A stretch of 64,000 nucleotides of DNA from Dallia pectoralis. Lineage: Eukaryota; Chordata; Actinopteri; Esociformes; Umbridae. Shown piece by piece: positions 1 through 13,981 of the stretch. Within the stretch, counting starts at the first letter, position 1. The number at the start of each line of letters is the position of its first letter. The stretch spans positions 11,076,744 through 11,140,743 of the forward strand of contig CM055759.1 of assembly GCA_029465975.1 (NCBI GenBank), written 5' to 3'. The translations under genes were made by a program, and so were the position numbers. Under the pieces are notes generated by a model that saw nothing but the letters and a program-made list of their open reading frames with translations, was not told the DNA's origin and searched no databases.

Positions 1-343
1 GCTAATCTATTGAGTGAGTGTTTGTTATCTTCCACTGTGTCCTGTGATTTATCTCTGGTGACATCTTTGAGATCCTTTCACTGTATCCTGTTCTGGGTTG
101 GGCTTTTTATTTACAAAGTGCTCTTGCAGAAACATTCGGGTTGTCTCACTTTACGCATCACAGTAAAATGATAAAATACAGCACAAACAAGGATTGTCTT
201 GCTACGCCCAAAGTTGCTTCTCAACTACATGAGGGAATAAAAGGGTAAAAGTTCAAGAGTCTAAGTGAAATAATACGAGGTCATTACAGACCCCTCCCTG
301 ATATCATGCTAGTGGGCAACAGCTGTTCTGTGTATGATGGTAC

Positions 344-3235
344 CTTATGTCGTAGACGGGACATCGTAGGTCATGTGACCCGTGGGCAAAAGCGCAGTGG
401 GAGCCGTTCTTACTGCAGTGGCCCTTCCCGTCAGTCTCATGTATGCAGGAGCCGGTTTTATAGTATCTCAGATGGTATCTGCGCTCTGTGTCCCCCGCTG
501 TACGATGCAGAAACAGACATCTGGAAAACACACAGCAGACAAAATGATGAAAAACAGCTTACACATTTCAACGGGTGCCGTGAGCACGACTCAAAGACAA
601 ATTCTTCATCATTGTCACTGCCCTAGACTAAAAGAGAAGTCCAAATTGTTAAACGGCCCATCTCACATAATGTAATGCCTGGTTCACTTACAGGAGACCC
701 ACATCTCCACAGGGGGTCCAAGTTACCACATCCACATACCAGTCAAGACCTATTACAAGTTGGGGGGTTGGAGTTTCCTCTTTAGATTTTAATTGTCCCT
801 CTATTGTCCCTCAAGAATGCTGATGACGTCCAAACCTCCCATCAGATCAGTTCATTGAATGTCCTATTCATTGACGATTACAAATGTATATACTACGTTT
901 ACACTTCAATGCAAGTGTGAGCAAAATACTGCCATCATGAGGTTTTAGCAAAAGATTACAGAAATAGCATTTGTTTTTGTAGTTACTTTTGATGCTGGGT
1001 GTTATGTGTTGGGCTAACAAAACACACCAAAAACTCTCCAGGCTAAATTTACATTTACATTTTGCGCATTTAGCAGACGCTCTTATCCAGAGCGACTTAC
1101 AATAAGTGCAGGCATTTCACATATAGCTAAAACACACATCAAAAAGGCAATAAGTACATTGTTCCTGAGTGGGTGCAGGGGGAAGTGCTAGAGATAGAAG
1201 GGGTGCTAGGAGAGAGAGGAGGAATGGGTGATAATCGTAGAAGAATGATTCGGTAGTGAAGTTTCGAACACTCGAGAGTTGTGGAGCTCCATTCATGGAG
1301 CTACTGGAGGTACAGTTTGAAGAGGAATGTTTTTAGACGTTTTTTGAAGATTGGTAGAGAGTCCGATGATCTGATCTCCAGAGTGGAGTTGTTCCACCAT
1401 TGCGGGGCAAGCACGGAGAACAATTTAGACTGAGCAGATCGAGAGTTGCCCTCCCGTAGGGATTTATTTTAACAGGCAAGTATGGTAGGAAGTGGAACAC
1501 ATCTTTATTTGAAGCCATGTTTTAAACTGGAGACATTTGGAAGTGCTGTCTCTCTCTACATGTTATAGTATGTTACAAATTAGTGTGGAATGTGTGGATT
1601 GTATTGCATTGAGCTCAATTAAGTCACTACAGGAGTGAGTTTGACTAGTCAATACAAATTTGTCTTGCACCCTTAAAAAAATTGCTAGGTGAAAATAAAG
1701 ATCCTCATGTGTGTGTGAAATATGTGTGTCACTATAACGGAGGCTAGAGGGGTGTTGCATCAAGCAAATCACAGCAGTGAGCCATTATTAACAGATTTAA
1801 ACTTTAATAGCTTTAGATGATGTGTTACCTCAAGCTGTAAGCAACTGGCTTTTGTTTGGTACATTTCAGCCGAAAGTCTGATCAGTGGTGCTAAGTACTC
1901 ATGGCAGAGAAACTCCTAATAGTCTAACCATTCTGTGCGTTCCTTGAATATGAGTAGATAATGACTGACCATTATTTTGCTAGTCTGGGAGATAGGAGAC
2001 CTCCCATAAACTTTTTAGCTGACTTGTTAAGAAAACAAACATGTGTTATAGTTTTAATCCCTGAACCATCATAACAAATCTAATTAATAAAAAATTGCTA
2101 ATCTGGTACGGAAATACCATGCCCAGACACAGACACTCCCCTCTCTTTCTAAAACACAAACACACTCACTCATCCCCGTCAGCGCAGGTGCCTGTGCCCT
2201 CATCATATTTGGTGCAGTACACATCTGGGCTGTAATTGAAGGTCCCGTCCCGCCTGCGGATGGGTCTGCGGCGCCGCTGGTTCAGGAAGTGCCAGTGGAA
2301 ACAGGCAAAGGGCCGGTGCTGAGTACACTTGTGCTGCACAAACAGGGGACACTGTTCTGTCCTGAACTCCTTCAGATACCTGGACAGAGATGGCGGAGGA
2401 GGAACAAGGACATGCCCGTGATAAAGCAATAAAAATAGCAAAATGCAAGTGTAATTGCAACTTCATTACTATGTTTTAATGTCCCGCCTCTCAAAAGCTG
2501 TGTGATTATGTTAGTCAGGAGCACGACCTGGGACTGGACAGGAGGTTAGAAGACTTGGCTTGGTTTGTAGTAAATATAAATTCAATGCCAACTGAAACGT
2601 AACATTTCCTTGGTTTTGACTTAAGTTCAGAGAATGGCTGCCAGATCCATGTACCACATACTTGGAAACATAACCCTTTTGGGTGTGAGATGGGAGTATC
2701 CAGTGTGATGTTTAAGAGTCTCACACACATAATAATTAGAATGTGCTTTTTTGTTTTATTGCAGATGATCTAATCTTAAGAAAATGCAGGTAGCCATTAC
2801 AGATGACTCCTCCACCTGCTGACCTATGGACCTAACAAACTTGACAGGGTTAACGTAGGACAACTCTACATCATCAGGCTCCCCGGGAGGAGGATAGAAA
2901 ACAGCCACTTAGTATCCCAGCAGGCCTCTCACTTCTATTCCATATAGCCTAACTATAACTGGTCTACACAAAACAACAGAAGCAATTGAAGACTTCAATT
3001 GTAATCGCCATGAGTAATTGACTTAACTCTTCTAGAGGCAGTGTTGCTTTTGAATACACGTGAGGTTGTGAGTGCGGTCTACGTACGTGTAGTGTTGAGG
3101 TTTCTCAGGCTGTACGTGCAGGACGTTGGCGGGAGACGTCGTGCCTCCTAATGGCGAGGAAGAGGAGGAGGAAGAAGGTCCACCAGAGACTGTAGGCGCC
3201 GACAAAGCCGGCAGCTTTGTGTGTGTTTTCGACAT
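344..3235 (-). CDS. unk: Unkempt (Unk) CCCH zinc-finger RNA-binding protein, 5' three coding exons
   Basis: Three coding exons read on the minus strand: 3235-3087, 2379-2170 and 520-344. Splice phases agree throughout (donor CAC|GTACGT, acceptor CCAG|GTATC, donor GA|GTGAGT, acceptor CCAG|ATGT). The first exon starts MSKTHTKLPALSAP and has a Ser run. The second carries FRTEQCPLFVQHKCTQHRP and the RRRDGTFNYSPDVYC block. The third carries FLHRTAGDTERRYHLRYYKTG and HCAFAHG. These are recognisable N-terminal CCCH zinc fingers of Unk, a cytoplasmic sequence-specific RNA-binding translational regulator. The last exon ends at a donor (ATAAG|GTACC), so the gene continues left of the window. Its start lies about 1.1 kb from the h3f3b promoter in head-to-head orientation, as expected for the conserved H3F3B-UNK neighbourhood. 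Confidence 0.95.
521..2169. other. unk intron 2 with dispersed repeat
   Basis: Intron between unk coding exons 2 and 3. The part from about 1045 to 1510 looks like a dispersed teleost repeat; the remainder shows no gene or recognisable element. Confidence 0.6.
1045..1470. mobile_element. Dispersed teleost interspersed repeat (SINE/DNA-element type)
   Basis: Contains the motif ATTTAGCAGACGCTCTTATC followed by CAGAGCGACTTACAA, a sequence found in high copy in many teleost genomes. After it comes a G-rich stretch and a TTGTTCCACCATTG segment that also recurs in fish repeats. No coding potential. The family assignment is from memory of the motif and is not certain. Confidence 0.55.
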
Positions 3236-4301
3236 TTTTCTCCCGTTTGAAGCTTTTCTAACAACGTTCCGTATCCAGTGTGCGACGAAGTCCGCATTCT
3301 TTACTGTTGTGCGCATGCGCAAGTACGAGGAAGTGGAAGCGAGCTCGAAGGTCTTTGCTAAGAACTCTGGGACATGTAGTTCAACAATGTTTCTCCCATT
3401 TGCTGCAGTGTGTGAAGGAGCCAAACACATAAGTATAATATAAAAATTGGATACATTGGATAATGCATAAATCACGGTTTAGTTTACGATTGAGTCACAC
3501 GTAAATAAAAACATATGTTCTGCGCAAACCGAAGCACTATACCGAAACCTGTGCAAATGATATACAAATTATATATATCAAAGAATTCAAAACACAGTTG
3601 CCCTTGTGTCGGTCATTCCTAAACTATTCGTCATAAAAATCATGTCATGTCTCTGTCAGAGCATTTTATTACAGAAAACGAAAACTATTACTAACCATAT
3701 ACTAGCATAAAAAATATCGTCATTTTGAGACTGAAATTGTCTTGCTAGAGTCGAGAAAAAAAACAAGATATTACATTTAACTCGAACAGACAGTTTTAAT
3801 GTCTGCTCAGACAACCGTGGCCATATTAACACTTATAAGTGTATGTTGCAGTGTATTCTTCCAAACTATTTCCCGGATTATACATACAACTGGACAAAAG
3901 TAAGCGTATTGATCATTAACAAATATTTGCATATATGTGAAATTTACACTTTTTCTTAAAATTCAAAAGGGATATACCATGCAAAATGTAAACCCACATT
4001 CATATTATTGCGACAAAGTATGTATTTCAATTTGCGCAGAAATGTTAGAACATGTTGAAACGTTTCATTTTATCAAAATGGCAATGTTTATAATGTCTTT
4101 CTTCCACATGGGATTGCAGTTTTTTTCAACCCCGTCTATCTTCAGTGAAAGCTCGATGATTTTATTGGCTAAAGAAAATAGAAAATAACCAATGGAAGGA
4201 AGACTTTGTTAACCAATGGGAGACACCGCTTTCAACCAATGATCTCACGACTTTCATGGTCTAAACCAACCACAACCCAGCCGTTATAGAAAACGGTTAC
4301 A
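3236..4301. other. unk - h3f3b intergenic region
   Basis: Region between the unk start codon and the h3f3b promoter. The part next to unk is GC-richer and presumably carries the unk 5'UTR and promoter. The part 3440-4100 is AT-rich with no convincing ORF. From about 4110 it becomes similar to sequence near 18225, which marks the left limit of the h3f3b segmental duplication. Confidence 0.6.
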
Positions 4302-4324
4302 TGACGTCATTGAAAAGTATAAAA
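4189..4324 (+). promoter_or_regulatory. h3f3b copy 1 promoter: CCAAT boxes, CRE, TATA box
   Basis: Three CCAAT-type motifs (AACCAATGG near 4189, AACCAATGGG near 4211, AACCAATGATC near 4236), a perfect palindromic CRE TGACGTCA at 4302-4309, and TATAAAA at 4318-4324. Transcription probably begins about 30 bases downstream of the TATA box. A non-coding first exon would end at about 4439 (CCAATCC|GTAAGTAAC). The same arrangement is repeated ahead of copy 2. Confidence 0.8.
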
Positions 4325-5147
4325 TGTGACTCGGGTGTCTTTTTCCTTCAGTTTAAGTGTGTTACAACGACCGGGATTTACCCAAGCTGCCAGATCTGTT
4401 CATATTTTCGGATACTTTTGGGTATTTTGAGTCCAATCCGTAAGTAACTTGAGGTTTTATTTAATTTCCATTCAACAGTATTTATTAAAGCGTTTGGTTG
4501 TGGGGTAGTTGGGTTGGTTAAATAGACTGAACAATAGAGACCTGTAATGGCTGTCTACCGGCTAACACGTTAGCTACAGTAGCTAGCGAAAAGTAAACAA
4601 CATTGTGTAGTTCTACATTAGTTAAATACTAGGATAAATTACAGTTTGTCACCCCAAACCAGGTATAGTGGTTATATATCCAGAGTTTAACCAAAACGTG
4701 GGTCTTGTATGGAAAATATTGGTAGCTAACGTTAGCTTTAGAGCTAATGCGCTACATGTTTAACGTTAGCTATATATAATTGTAGTTACAGCAACAACAC
4801 ATATAAAATAGTTCAAAACATTATATAAATATTGTGATTTTAACTTGGAAAGCGAAAGGTTATTGCTCTGTTCATATTCGGGCGCGCTGCTTGAACGGAC
4901 GAGACGCCTCCCAGTGGTGCAGTTACGTTGATGACGTAGGTGGGGGAGGGTAACATCACCACGGTAACAATTGTTTCGTTTCCAATTGGTTTAAACTATT
5001 AAACACGCGTCACTAACTCGGAAATCCGAGGGCCTCTGATGCAACATTGTTGCAGCTGCTTGTTTGTACGACCCATCGTTGTCAACTTCCTCGTTTGAAA
5101 CCTTTTGCTCTCTCAAATCCTAGATTAATTGTTGAAGCTTTTTGTGA

Positions 5148-5868
<721 letters not shown>

Positions 5869-6501
5869 ATAGCTCTACTGCTGCCTCAGACATAATCCAA
5901 TTTAACATCCTAAACCATTGTGTGGACTTGTTATTTTTAAGTTTTTCCTGTTTTTGTAACGTATTTTTAAAACAAGAAGATCGGTCATTCCAAACCTTGA
6001 ATTTAGATTTGGCCGGTGTGCAGTCAGGAATGTTGTAGGGATACATGCTTGGTTTTACATTGCAAATGGTAGATCAGAAATGTAATTACTGTTTCACTAT
6101 AGCCCTCTTAGATGTCCTCTTCATGTTAACTGGCTCATTTTGGGGTTTTGTGGGTAATTTAGGCTCTAGATGAGGTTGGCGCTCTTGAGGTTATGCTCTG
6201 GGTGTGAATTCAAGATGGCTGAATTATTCTCTCAGCTTCCAGGGTGCTGTGGTCAGGTGCTCTCCATCACTTTTCCCCCCTGTCTCTGCAGTCTAACTAC
6301 ATGTCATGCGCTATCTCACTCAATACGGTGTCAGGGAGATTTTTGATGTGCCGTTCTTCTTGACATTCTGGGATGGACAAGAGCATGACACAGACACATG
6401 TATATTCTGGACTGCTTTTTACATGTTATTTTTCCAAAAAACAAACTTGGCAGCTACATTTAATTATATTTATGAAAGTGTTGTCACGTTGTAGTCTTTC
6501 T

Positions 6502-6507
6502 ATTAAA
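6502..6507 (+). terminator. Polyadenylation signal of h3f3b copy 1
   Basis: ATTAAA variant signal about 630 bases after the stop codon. The equivalent signal is kept at 21602-21607 in copy 2. Confidence 0.55.
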
Positions 6508-6719
6508 TGTCTTTATGAGAAGTCTAATGTCTGGTTCTTGTTGTAATAATGCTGTGGAAATACATCCAACTGATTTGTTTATAAAGGCTTTAATTTGCTA
6601 TTTACATTTAGTGTGCACACTTGTAATTTTTAAGAACATCATTACTTGAATTACATTGCGCTATGACATTCATCTTCTGTCATATGCACAATGTGTAACC
6701 TGATATTGTTTTTTTGTGC

Positions 6720-9700
6720 TCATACGAACCACTCTGTCTGCTTGAAACCAGCAGCTGGGGAAGATAGAAATGTGGTCATCTTAGCGCTTGGTTCTGTAGT
6801 AGAAACTATGAAGGCAACAGTTGTTGTTTTTTTGGACACGACACCCTGACTCAACACTTTCTGCTACATTTAAACTCCCAACTGTCATAACCTCATTAGA
6901 ATCTCAGAAGTGTACTGAAAATGTATGTCAACTTAAGTAGTTCTACTCAAGCCCCACTAAGTCATTAGCTTGGATAACTGATTTGACTCATTCGTACTGC
7001 TCATCCAATCTGCTGTGGGCCTGACTGATTTCAATGGTTGTGATACTACAGCTGTTTGGAAGTCTAGTTCCCATATCCTTTTTCAATTATAAAAATCGCA
7101 TCAGAAAGAGTTACTTGTGGTAATGAGATTTGATTTCACTCACCAACACGGTTGACTATGTCCTCACATTCTTTAACAACATTGGCTTTGAGCACCACAC
7201 AGCAGAATCCAGGTGACTGAGGCGTTTCGGGAAAGTCTCTGAAAAACAAAACCAATGGCATGCTCTGTCATACACTCTGCCAATTGCAAGTGCCATTGCT
7301 CAAATATTTATTTGGCAAGGTGACATCTGGAAATTTGAGGCTGAGCGAAGATGCAGATTGTCAATAAGCTGTGTTTATAGGTATATTGTACCCTAGAAAA
7401 TTATCTGATGCATAGGAACACAGGACTATGGTTTGCGTTTTTACTGGAATTATGTAATGGCATGAGGAATCAGTGTTATCTTTGCTACGTTGGGTATATA
7501 TGCTTTGGTAGAGTCTGCAGTATAACGGACATGATGGAGTGCTGCTGAGAGTGCAGAGTTTGAGTGCACTATAAATTCACTAGTATATAGACTAATCTGC
7601 AATGGTGAGGTACTATGATGTATGACATCTATGTTTAAATTAATACTCACGACACGCAAAAGGCAAAGATGGTATAATCCGGGTAGCCAAATCGCCCTAC
7701 ACACGAAATCTCTGGATAATGATGCTGGAACAACTTCTAAACATAGAGAACATCCAATGCAGTATTTCAAGTCGATTCGTATTGTTAGTAGTTTTCCTTC
7801 AATGTGTGAATATGAATATATTTTGCAGAAATGGACCAAGACGAATTCCTTGTTTGTGAAAAATAACTTGAATAAAACACTGATTCTGATCCCAATATTT
7901 AAAACCCACTTAAGAAAATACTGTAAGCACATTTCTAATACGGGGTACTCACTATCTTATTGGGTTTCTCAGTGCAGATTAAGTGAGTTTCCTTCAGGTC
8001 CAGAAGTGCTTCCTGTGGGGAATTTAGAATAATAGTTATTAGTTTGATTACACACTACAGCATGAAACTCAAGTCGGGGAAGCATGTACCTTGCTGGGCT
8101 GGTTTGTCTGTATAACCATAGTGATTCCATGTTGAAGAACCTCTTTGCCTCCATACTGTCCAACAAGGACAGAAGAAAACAAATAAACAACTTAACGTGC
8201 ATCAGCACATGAATGAATCAGTCCATTGTCTCTGTGTATCATGGAGCCTTAAGGTTTGTAACCATATGCAGAACCCTCACTCACCACTGTATTCAAAAGT
8301 CAATTGGCCTGCTCTGTCAAACTTGTTGGCTTCGTCACTCGTACGTTTTCGTCCATTCTGGGTTAACTCCCCTGGTATTTATGTTGTTTTGTCACAAAAA
8401 CGTAGCACTCATGGGTTACGGTCTCAGGACACTGTGATTATGACTGTGCCTAAAGTTCGGAGTTGGGCAATAAGGCTATGTTTTTTCTGAACCGTCTGCT
8501 TGGAATAGTCTGCAGAAAATGAATAAACTCCAGTACCTAGTTACTCTAACTGAATTGGAAGGCATGGTAAAGTCAATGGAATCTGAGTCTAATGAACATT
8601 GTAAATGTTTTACATAACAATAGGACGTTTTATTTTCATTTTTTGTGTTTTTGATGTATTGCACTTTTTTGCCCTGCTGTTGTCTCCATGTGTTTGTCTG
8701 AAACTATTTTTGTATGGCTGCCGTCCTGACCAGGTGTCTCTTGTAAAAAAGATTTTTATTCTCAATGGGACTAACCTGGTTAGATAACGGTTAATAAAAA
8801 TGAAAGAAACTATTACAAGTCACAGAAAGACATAATTTATTAGTTAGAATTTGTAAATAATATCTGTACCTACCATTCCAATGTTGGCCTTTCCCAAGAA
8901 CTGCACAGTATACACGCTCCTGGAAGTAAGGTTTGTCTCAGAGTAGGTAAAGATGCTGTGTTTAATTTTAACATATTAGATACTGTTGCATTGTAAAAAC
9001 AACAACATTGTGAATCCCAAATCAGACCTTACTTCCTGAACATTGTAGAGATAAGAGTATTAGCATTGCAATAGTTTAGCACCAACAACTTGCTTTCTGA
9101 ATAGCTACAGAAGTTCTTTGCCATATTTTTTCGATAACAATTCTAACCCTCCAGACCTACAGAAGACTAGATGCTCCAAGTTACAAATTGACCTAGAACA
9201 CAAAAACATTTTGTGAACCAATGTTAGGTGCGTTACCACCACACAACAACCCCTTCACACTTGCCTTCCCTCTTTGTGGCACTGAGAGGGCGGCGGACGC
9301 AGGCCTTGATTGGTCAGTTGTCCAGATGAATGGGAGGGGCCTAGCTGCAGGGAGGGGTTCTCCTCAGTGAGGGCCCTAAGGAGTTTGATGATAGGGCGAT
9401 ACGTGTCCCTGTCCCGCCCACACCATCGTAACACTCGCAGGGACAGGGGACAACATTTTAGCCTGGAGAGGATCACACCTGCCTGAGAACACACACAGAG
9501 AAGTACAAAGACCACATGATATGCTCATTGTTACAGCACATTTCTGGGGTGGTATACACATAATATTATTGGTTTATCTGAGGCGAGCCTTCATTGGAAA
9601 ATCTGTGGATTGAGCAACGGTTTAGAAATTGCGTGTGTCAGAATTAGGCTGGAAGTAATTATTTTGTGACATGCAATGGCTTTCGTTTACCTTACCTGTC

Positions 9701-12067
9701 CGTTGCTTGCGTTCCGTAAGGAGATTCCGTTGATCTCGTCAATGATGTCCCCTGGATGTACACAGTTGTCCACTTGGGCCTGGCTACCTGGCAACAGTTT
9801 CAAGACAAAAACACGGCCACTGAGATACCTGGAGATAGACAGAAAGAGAGAGTCAAATTATAGTAAGGATACGGGTATTCTGAGACACATTGAAAACATA
9901 TGACAGGGTATGGCACTTACCTGAGCACCATCCCTAGTTCCTTACAGGGTATAGCCTCATATACATCACACACCTGGAAAACAGAAGACACACAGGTGAA
10001 CTATAAGGGTTGGAAGACTTATATAGGGGGTCTGAGATTGTTTAGAGCTTACCGGTAGAAGCCAGCTCTCATCCAGAAAACTACAGTTCTAAAGAGAAAA
10101 GCCAAACACGGTTTGTTCAGCAATGATCTACATACTAGGCAGACAGGAAATGAAAGCAAATGGTTTGTACCTTCATGTCTGGTTTCAAGTCCATTTCTGT
10201 GAGGACCTTAAGGAGGGACATGAAAGGCTCTGAAAGAGGAATGATATTTGACTCAATCATCATTCTTGTCACAAGCTTTACAAGCTGAATGTTATTCTAA
10301 TGATTTATTGAGACATGTCAAAGCCAAACATTTTAGTAAAAATAAAGAGATGAAAAACCTCACCATAAAATTCCTCATTCCTAAGAAGTGATTCTGTTGG
10401 ATTGTACCACTGGAAATTAACAAGTACACGTTATCATATTATATTGATCAAAATTGTTCATACACTATTAAACACCAGGAAGATCCTTCTCCTAATCTTA
10501 CAAATGTGTAACACTACGAGTGAGTAGTTGTATGCAATAGACCTCTAAGACTTTTGGAGTGTGCAGCAGGTGTTTGAGGACTTCTTCTAGAACCCTCCGC
10601 CTGAGGGCAAGCCTGATGAGGTAGCGTCCTCGTCCCTGTGCTGACAACAGCTTCCTGCAGGCTGAAGTCTCTTCAACTGCCAGCGAAACAGAACTTAGCC
10701 TGTCATGCACGCACACACGCACACAGACACAGACACACACAAACACACACAAACACACACACACACACACCACACACAAGAAGAGAGAAAAGACAACAAC
10801 TTAATAGAGTCAATTTGTGTGACTGCCTACAACACAATGTATAAATAAGCTTTAGGTAGTCTACCTGTGTGGCTCGGTAGGACATGGTGCCAACAAACAC
10901 CAGGGTTCTGACTTTAATATCCACAGTTAGCCAGTAAATGCATCAAATAAAATGCACTAATGTAAGTTCTTCTGAATCAAAGCATCTACTTTATTACATA
11001 ATCATAAAGGTTTACCTGCCACAGGTGTCGTGTTGAAGGAGTTGCTCAAAGCAATGCCAGTAGTCCCTGTGTACCAGGCTAAAGACTGGCTCTGAGGAAC
11101 ACACACACACTATAGTGTGAATGATTGTAGGCATGTTCTGCTCCCCTGTCTGTCTAGATAGGCTTAGTTATAATACTTACGTTGAAGACCCTTTCTGAGG
11201 ATAAGTTCCATTACTTCACAGCAAGAGGAGAGATGAGGGTTAACATCTGTCACTGTCCCCTCCTCAGGCTGCAGATTCAGGATGCATACTAGATGAAAGC
11301 AAATTAAATCAAAAACTAAATATTTCTTTACACATTATGTGGGCCACAATGTGTAGATGTGTATCATTCACAGGCGACATTAGCATGATATACATCAATC
11401 ATACTGTGCAGACATGGAAAGTATATTTTTGTCTAATCATGACGGAATCAACGGTCCCTCTCCCACACTTAATAAAGGGGACCCAGTTGCTTGGCAACCA
11501 GAATCATCACCTACCTTTGGCCCTTTGTATTTTGCATGAACTCTAATAGGCTGACCAAACACTAAATTCCATAAGTTGGTTGATTAATAATAATAATTAA
11601 TAATAATAGGTAACAATAATTATATTATAATAATACGTTATAATAGTTATATAATAATAATAATTAATAATATTAATATTATCATAATAATAGTTATATT
11701 ATAATAATAATTAATTCTAATAATAATAATAATTAGAACTTATTATAAGTTGGTTGAGTGACAGAAAATAACGAGCAATTGACGCCTAAAAATCTTTTAT
11801 ACGGGGATGATTCTGATGGTTCACATAAAATATCTGTCGTTTCTACGACAGTGGGACGGTTCATTTGTAAATGTTTTAACTACAGCAGCACATATCCTTA
11901 CCCTTATTAGCATCTGTCCTATTAGTATGTTACCAGGTAAATATCTACAAATAATATCGGCCCAATCATAGAGAGCAGTTATTATACAGCTTTCCATTCA
12001 CTTGGCATCCATTCACCGGGTTGTTCTTACCTTTGAGAGTCCCGAGAAGCGGATGTTTTCGAGGCAT
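6720..12067 (-). CDS. RUN - PDZ-like - PTB-like domain protein, unnamed
   Basis: Assembled from 16 exons on the minus strand: 12067-12031, 11288-11181, 11091-11016, 10699-10543, 10409-10364, 10229-10171, 10088-10053, 9973-9921, 9828-9696, 9482-9265, 8919-8874, 8155-8090, 8012-7953, 7709-7651, 7238-7144 and 6754-6720. Every phase agrees; the CDS is 1284 nt (427 residues), starting MPRKHPLLGTLK and ending GFKQTEWFV-stop. Residues about 30-170 look like a RUN domain (LVHRDYW, GRGRYLIRLALRRR). Residues about 190-265 look like a PDZ domain (VFVLKLLPGSQ, VHPGDIIDEINGISLR). Residues about 308-425 look like a PTB/PID fold (SVYTVQFLGKANIG, VGRFGYPDYTIFAF, FCCVVLKAN). These folds suggest a small-GTPase and tail-binding adaptor, but that is inference. 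The intron after 9265 uses a GC donor (AAG|GCAAGT). The acceptor before 7709 (CCAGAG) is the least certain. I do not know a name for this gene. Confidence 0.82.
8640..8810 (+). mobile_element. 3' tail of a dispersed teleost LINE/SINE
   Basis: Contains CTGACCAGGTGTCTCTTGTA, then a CTCAATGGGACTAACCTGGT-type block and TTAATAAA. This conserved tail is seen in many high-copy fish retroposons. It lies in an intron of the RUN/PDZ/PTB gene and has no ORF of its own. Confidence 0.55.
10707..10779. repeat. (CA)n microsatellite
   Basis: Imperfect CA/CACG dinucleotide run in an intron of the RUN/PDZ/PTB gene, ending immediately upstream of the exon that starts at 10699. Confidence 0.9.
11583..11745. repeat. 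AT-rich (TAA)n-type simple repeat
   Basis: Run of TAATAA and ATTATAATAA motifs in intron 1 of the RUN/PDZ/PTB gene. Confidence 0.85.
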
Positions 12068-13981
12068 AATTGTTCAGATCAGACGAGTAGCCTGTCGTTT
12101 AACACCGCGGCATGAACACTTCCGCAACATGTAAAACACACGGAGACGCACTTTCCCAAGGGCTGTCACATAGAGATAATATATTTAAACATGATAAGGT
12201 CATATATAGCCAATACATGTCAGGGTGATAAGACAGGATATCAGTAAGAGCTACAATAAACAAATGGCATGAGAAAACAATGTAGCTATCTTACTACGCT
12301 TCAGAATAGCGCACTTGACTTGACACACGTTTTCTGTTTTTTAATAGGCTCTAATTGACGCCCTATAAAATAAATTTGGTACTGTGACGACCTCTAGCGG
12401 TGAAATATTCCACTTTATAAACGGATTTAGGCTACTTCTACAAAACGCCTGAACTTTGATTTTGACAGCGGGGTATGAATGTTGACCTAAATTCTTGTGT
12501 AAATTCAATTCTTAACCAAAACAACAAACATTATCCAAAATAAAATGTAACACAGATAGACGTACAATACTTTTATTACGTTGTATTGTGTTTATAATAT
12601 TTAGAAAAAAATGAGCTTCCTTCTCTGTCTTACTTTTATATAAAATATTAAAATAATATTACCCTTACCTCCTAGGGTATTTATTAAAATGCTATTTATT
12701 GATAGCTATTATCTAGGCTAGTGGCTTTACCAAAGGGGCAGTAAAGTGTAGCTGAACACAGACACCTGATGGTAAGTCTATGATATTAGCCGGTGTGCAC
12801 TTTAGAGCAGCAATGAGATCATGTGATTGTATCAATATGATGTAAATATTTTTTTGGAAATAGCATGTCTGAATATAGCTAACCGAGCTACCATCAAAAG
12901 CAAAAACGTTTGCGATAACATTACTAAATACAAATTGTGCTTAGAACAATGTCATATTAGATTCTTTATACAAGTGTTTCACTTACACAGATGCTTGTAT
13001 CCATGTGATAAGATGAGCTTATCTAGACACAAGCAACACGTGAACGTGTTTGCTCTAAGTCCTTTGTTTTTTTTAGTATGTGTTAAAGATGTATGACACA
13101 ATGCAACTAATTATTGTTTTGCGTGTTGGTAAAGATGGATCAGATAAATGTGTTGACACTTGCTTACAGGCGTATGCAGGGTCAGAGGTCACTGACATTT
13201 CTGGTAAGGTCAAGCACACTGCAAATTAGGAAGTTCCATATGCTGATTAGGCCTATATTGGATTGTACAATTCACCCTTTCCGCCTCTTGTTAACATGGA
13301 AAGTATAATGTAATATTGAGGATACAGTTGAAGTAGTCCCAACTGTCACATGGTCAGGCAGGGACTAGACAATGTGGTAAAAAGACAGCATAATGTGCAA
13401 AGGGACTGTCCCTTCTTCACAAAACAAAACACAAACATTACAGCCCTGGCAAGCACAAACAGTTACAAGCAAATAATCATAATTTGGAAAATCAGGTCTT
13501 GTGTCTGTGCTGTCCTGCCAACTTCTGTTCATAAAAGTTGAAAATAGAGCACGTAGGTATATCTATATTGTAGAATTTCAGGCGGCGCATGGCATGGTTG
13601 TCCTTCATTCACTCCCTGTATCTGCCAGCTACCCAGCATCGCTCCCTGGCCTTCTATGGGCCTTTCCAAGACCAACTCTACCCCGTCCTTGCCTCATCTT
13701 CTTCAACTCCTGCTGTTCTTTAATATGACTGCTGATCAGATAATGTATTATATTTCAATAAAGTTACTGTAACAATAAAAAAAATGTAGACCTAAAAAGT
13801 GCTCTACAGTCTTTGGGCATCCCCATTCACCTTAGCATAACGCTAACATCAACACTTACAACACCCTTTCCTTGGCATTTAACTAATTGGGTTTGTGTCC
13901 ACATTGCCTTGAGAAACTGCGTTGCTTGTAAACTTGAATGAAGGTGCAGCCCATCCAACAACACCCCAGCATGGAGGACCA
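12068..13981. other. Intergenic region upstream of the RUN/PDZ/PTB gene
   Basis: No gene seen. The part from about 12380 to 12830 is similar, in the same orientation, to 22410-23990. Shared landmarks include CGACCTCTAG, ACTTTTATAT and TAGCTTTATC/TGGCTTTACC. This marks the far flank of the duplicated segment. 12830-13981 looks unique and has no convincing ORF. Confidence 0.6.

Noticed and set aside
306..675. Plus-strand ORFs of about 100 codons at the left edge
   Set aside because: They are antisense shadows of unk exon 3 on the minus strand.
10870..10924. Possible extra exon of the RUN/PDZ/PTB gene (frame RTLVFVGTMSYRATQ)
   Set aside because: No acceptor gives a phase compatible with both neighbours. 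Joining 11016 directly to 10699 keeps the frame and the RUN-like sequence.
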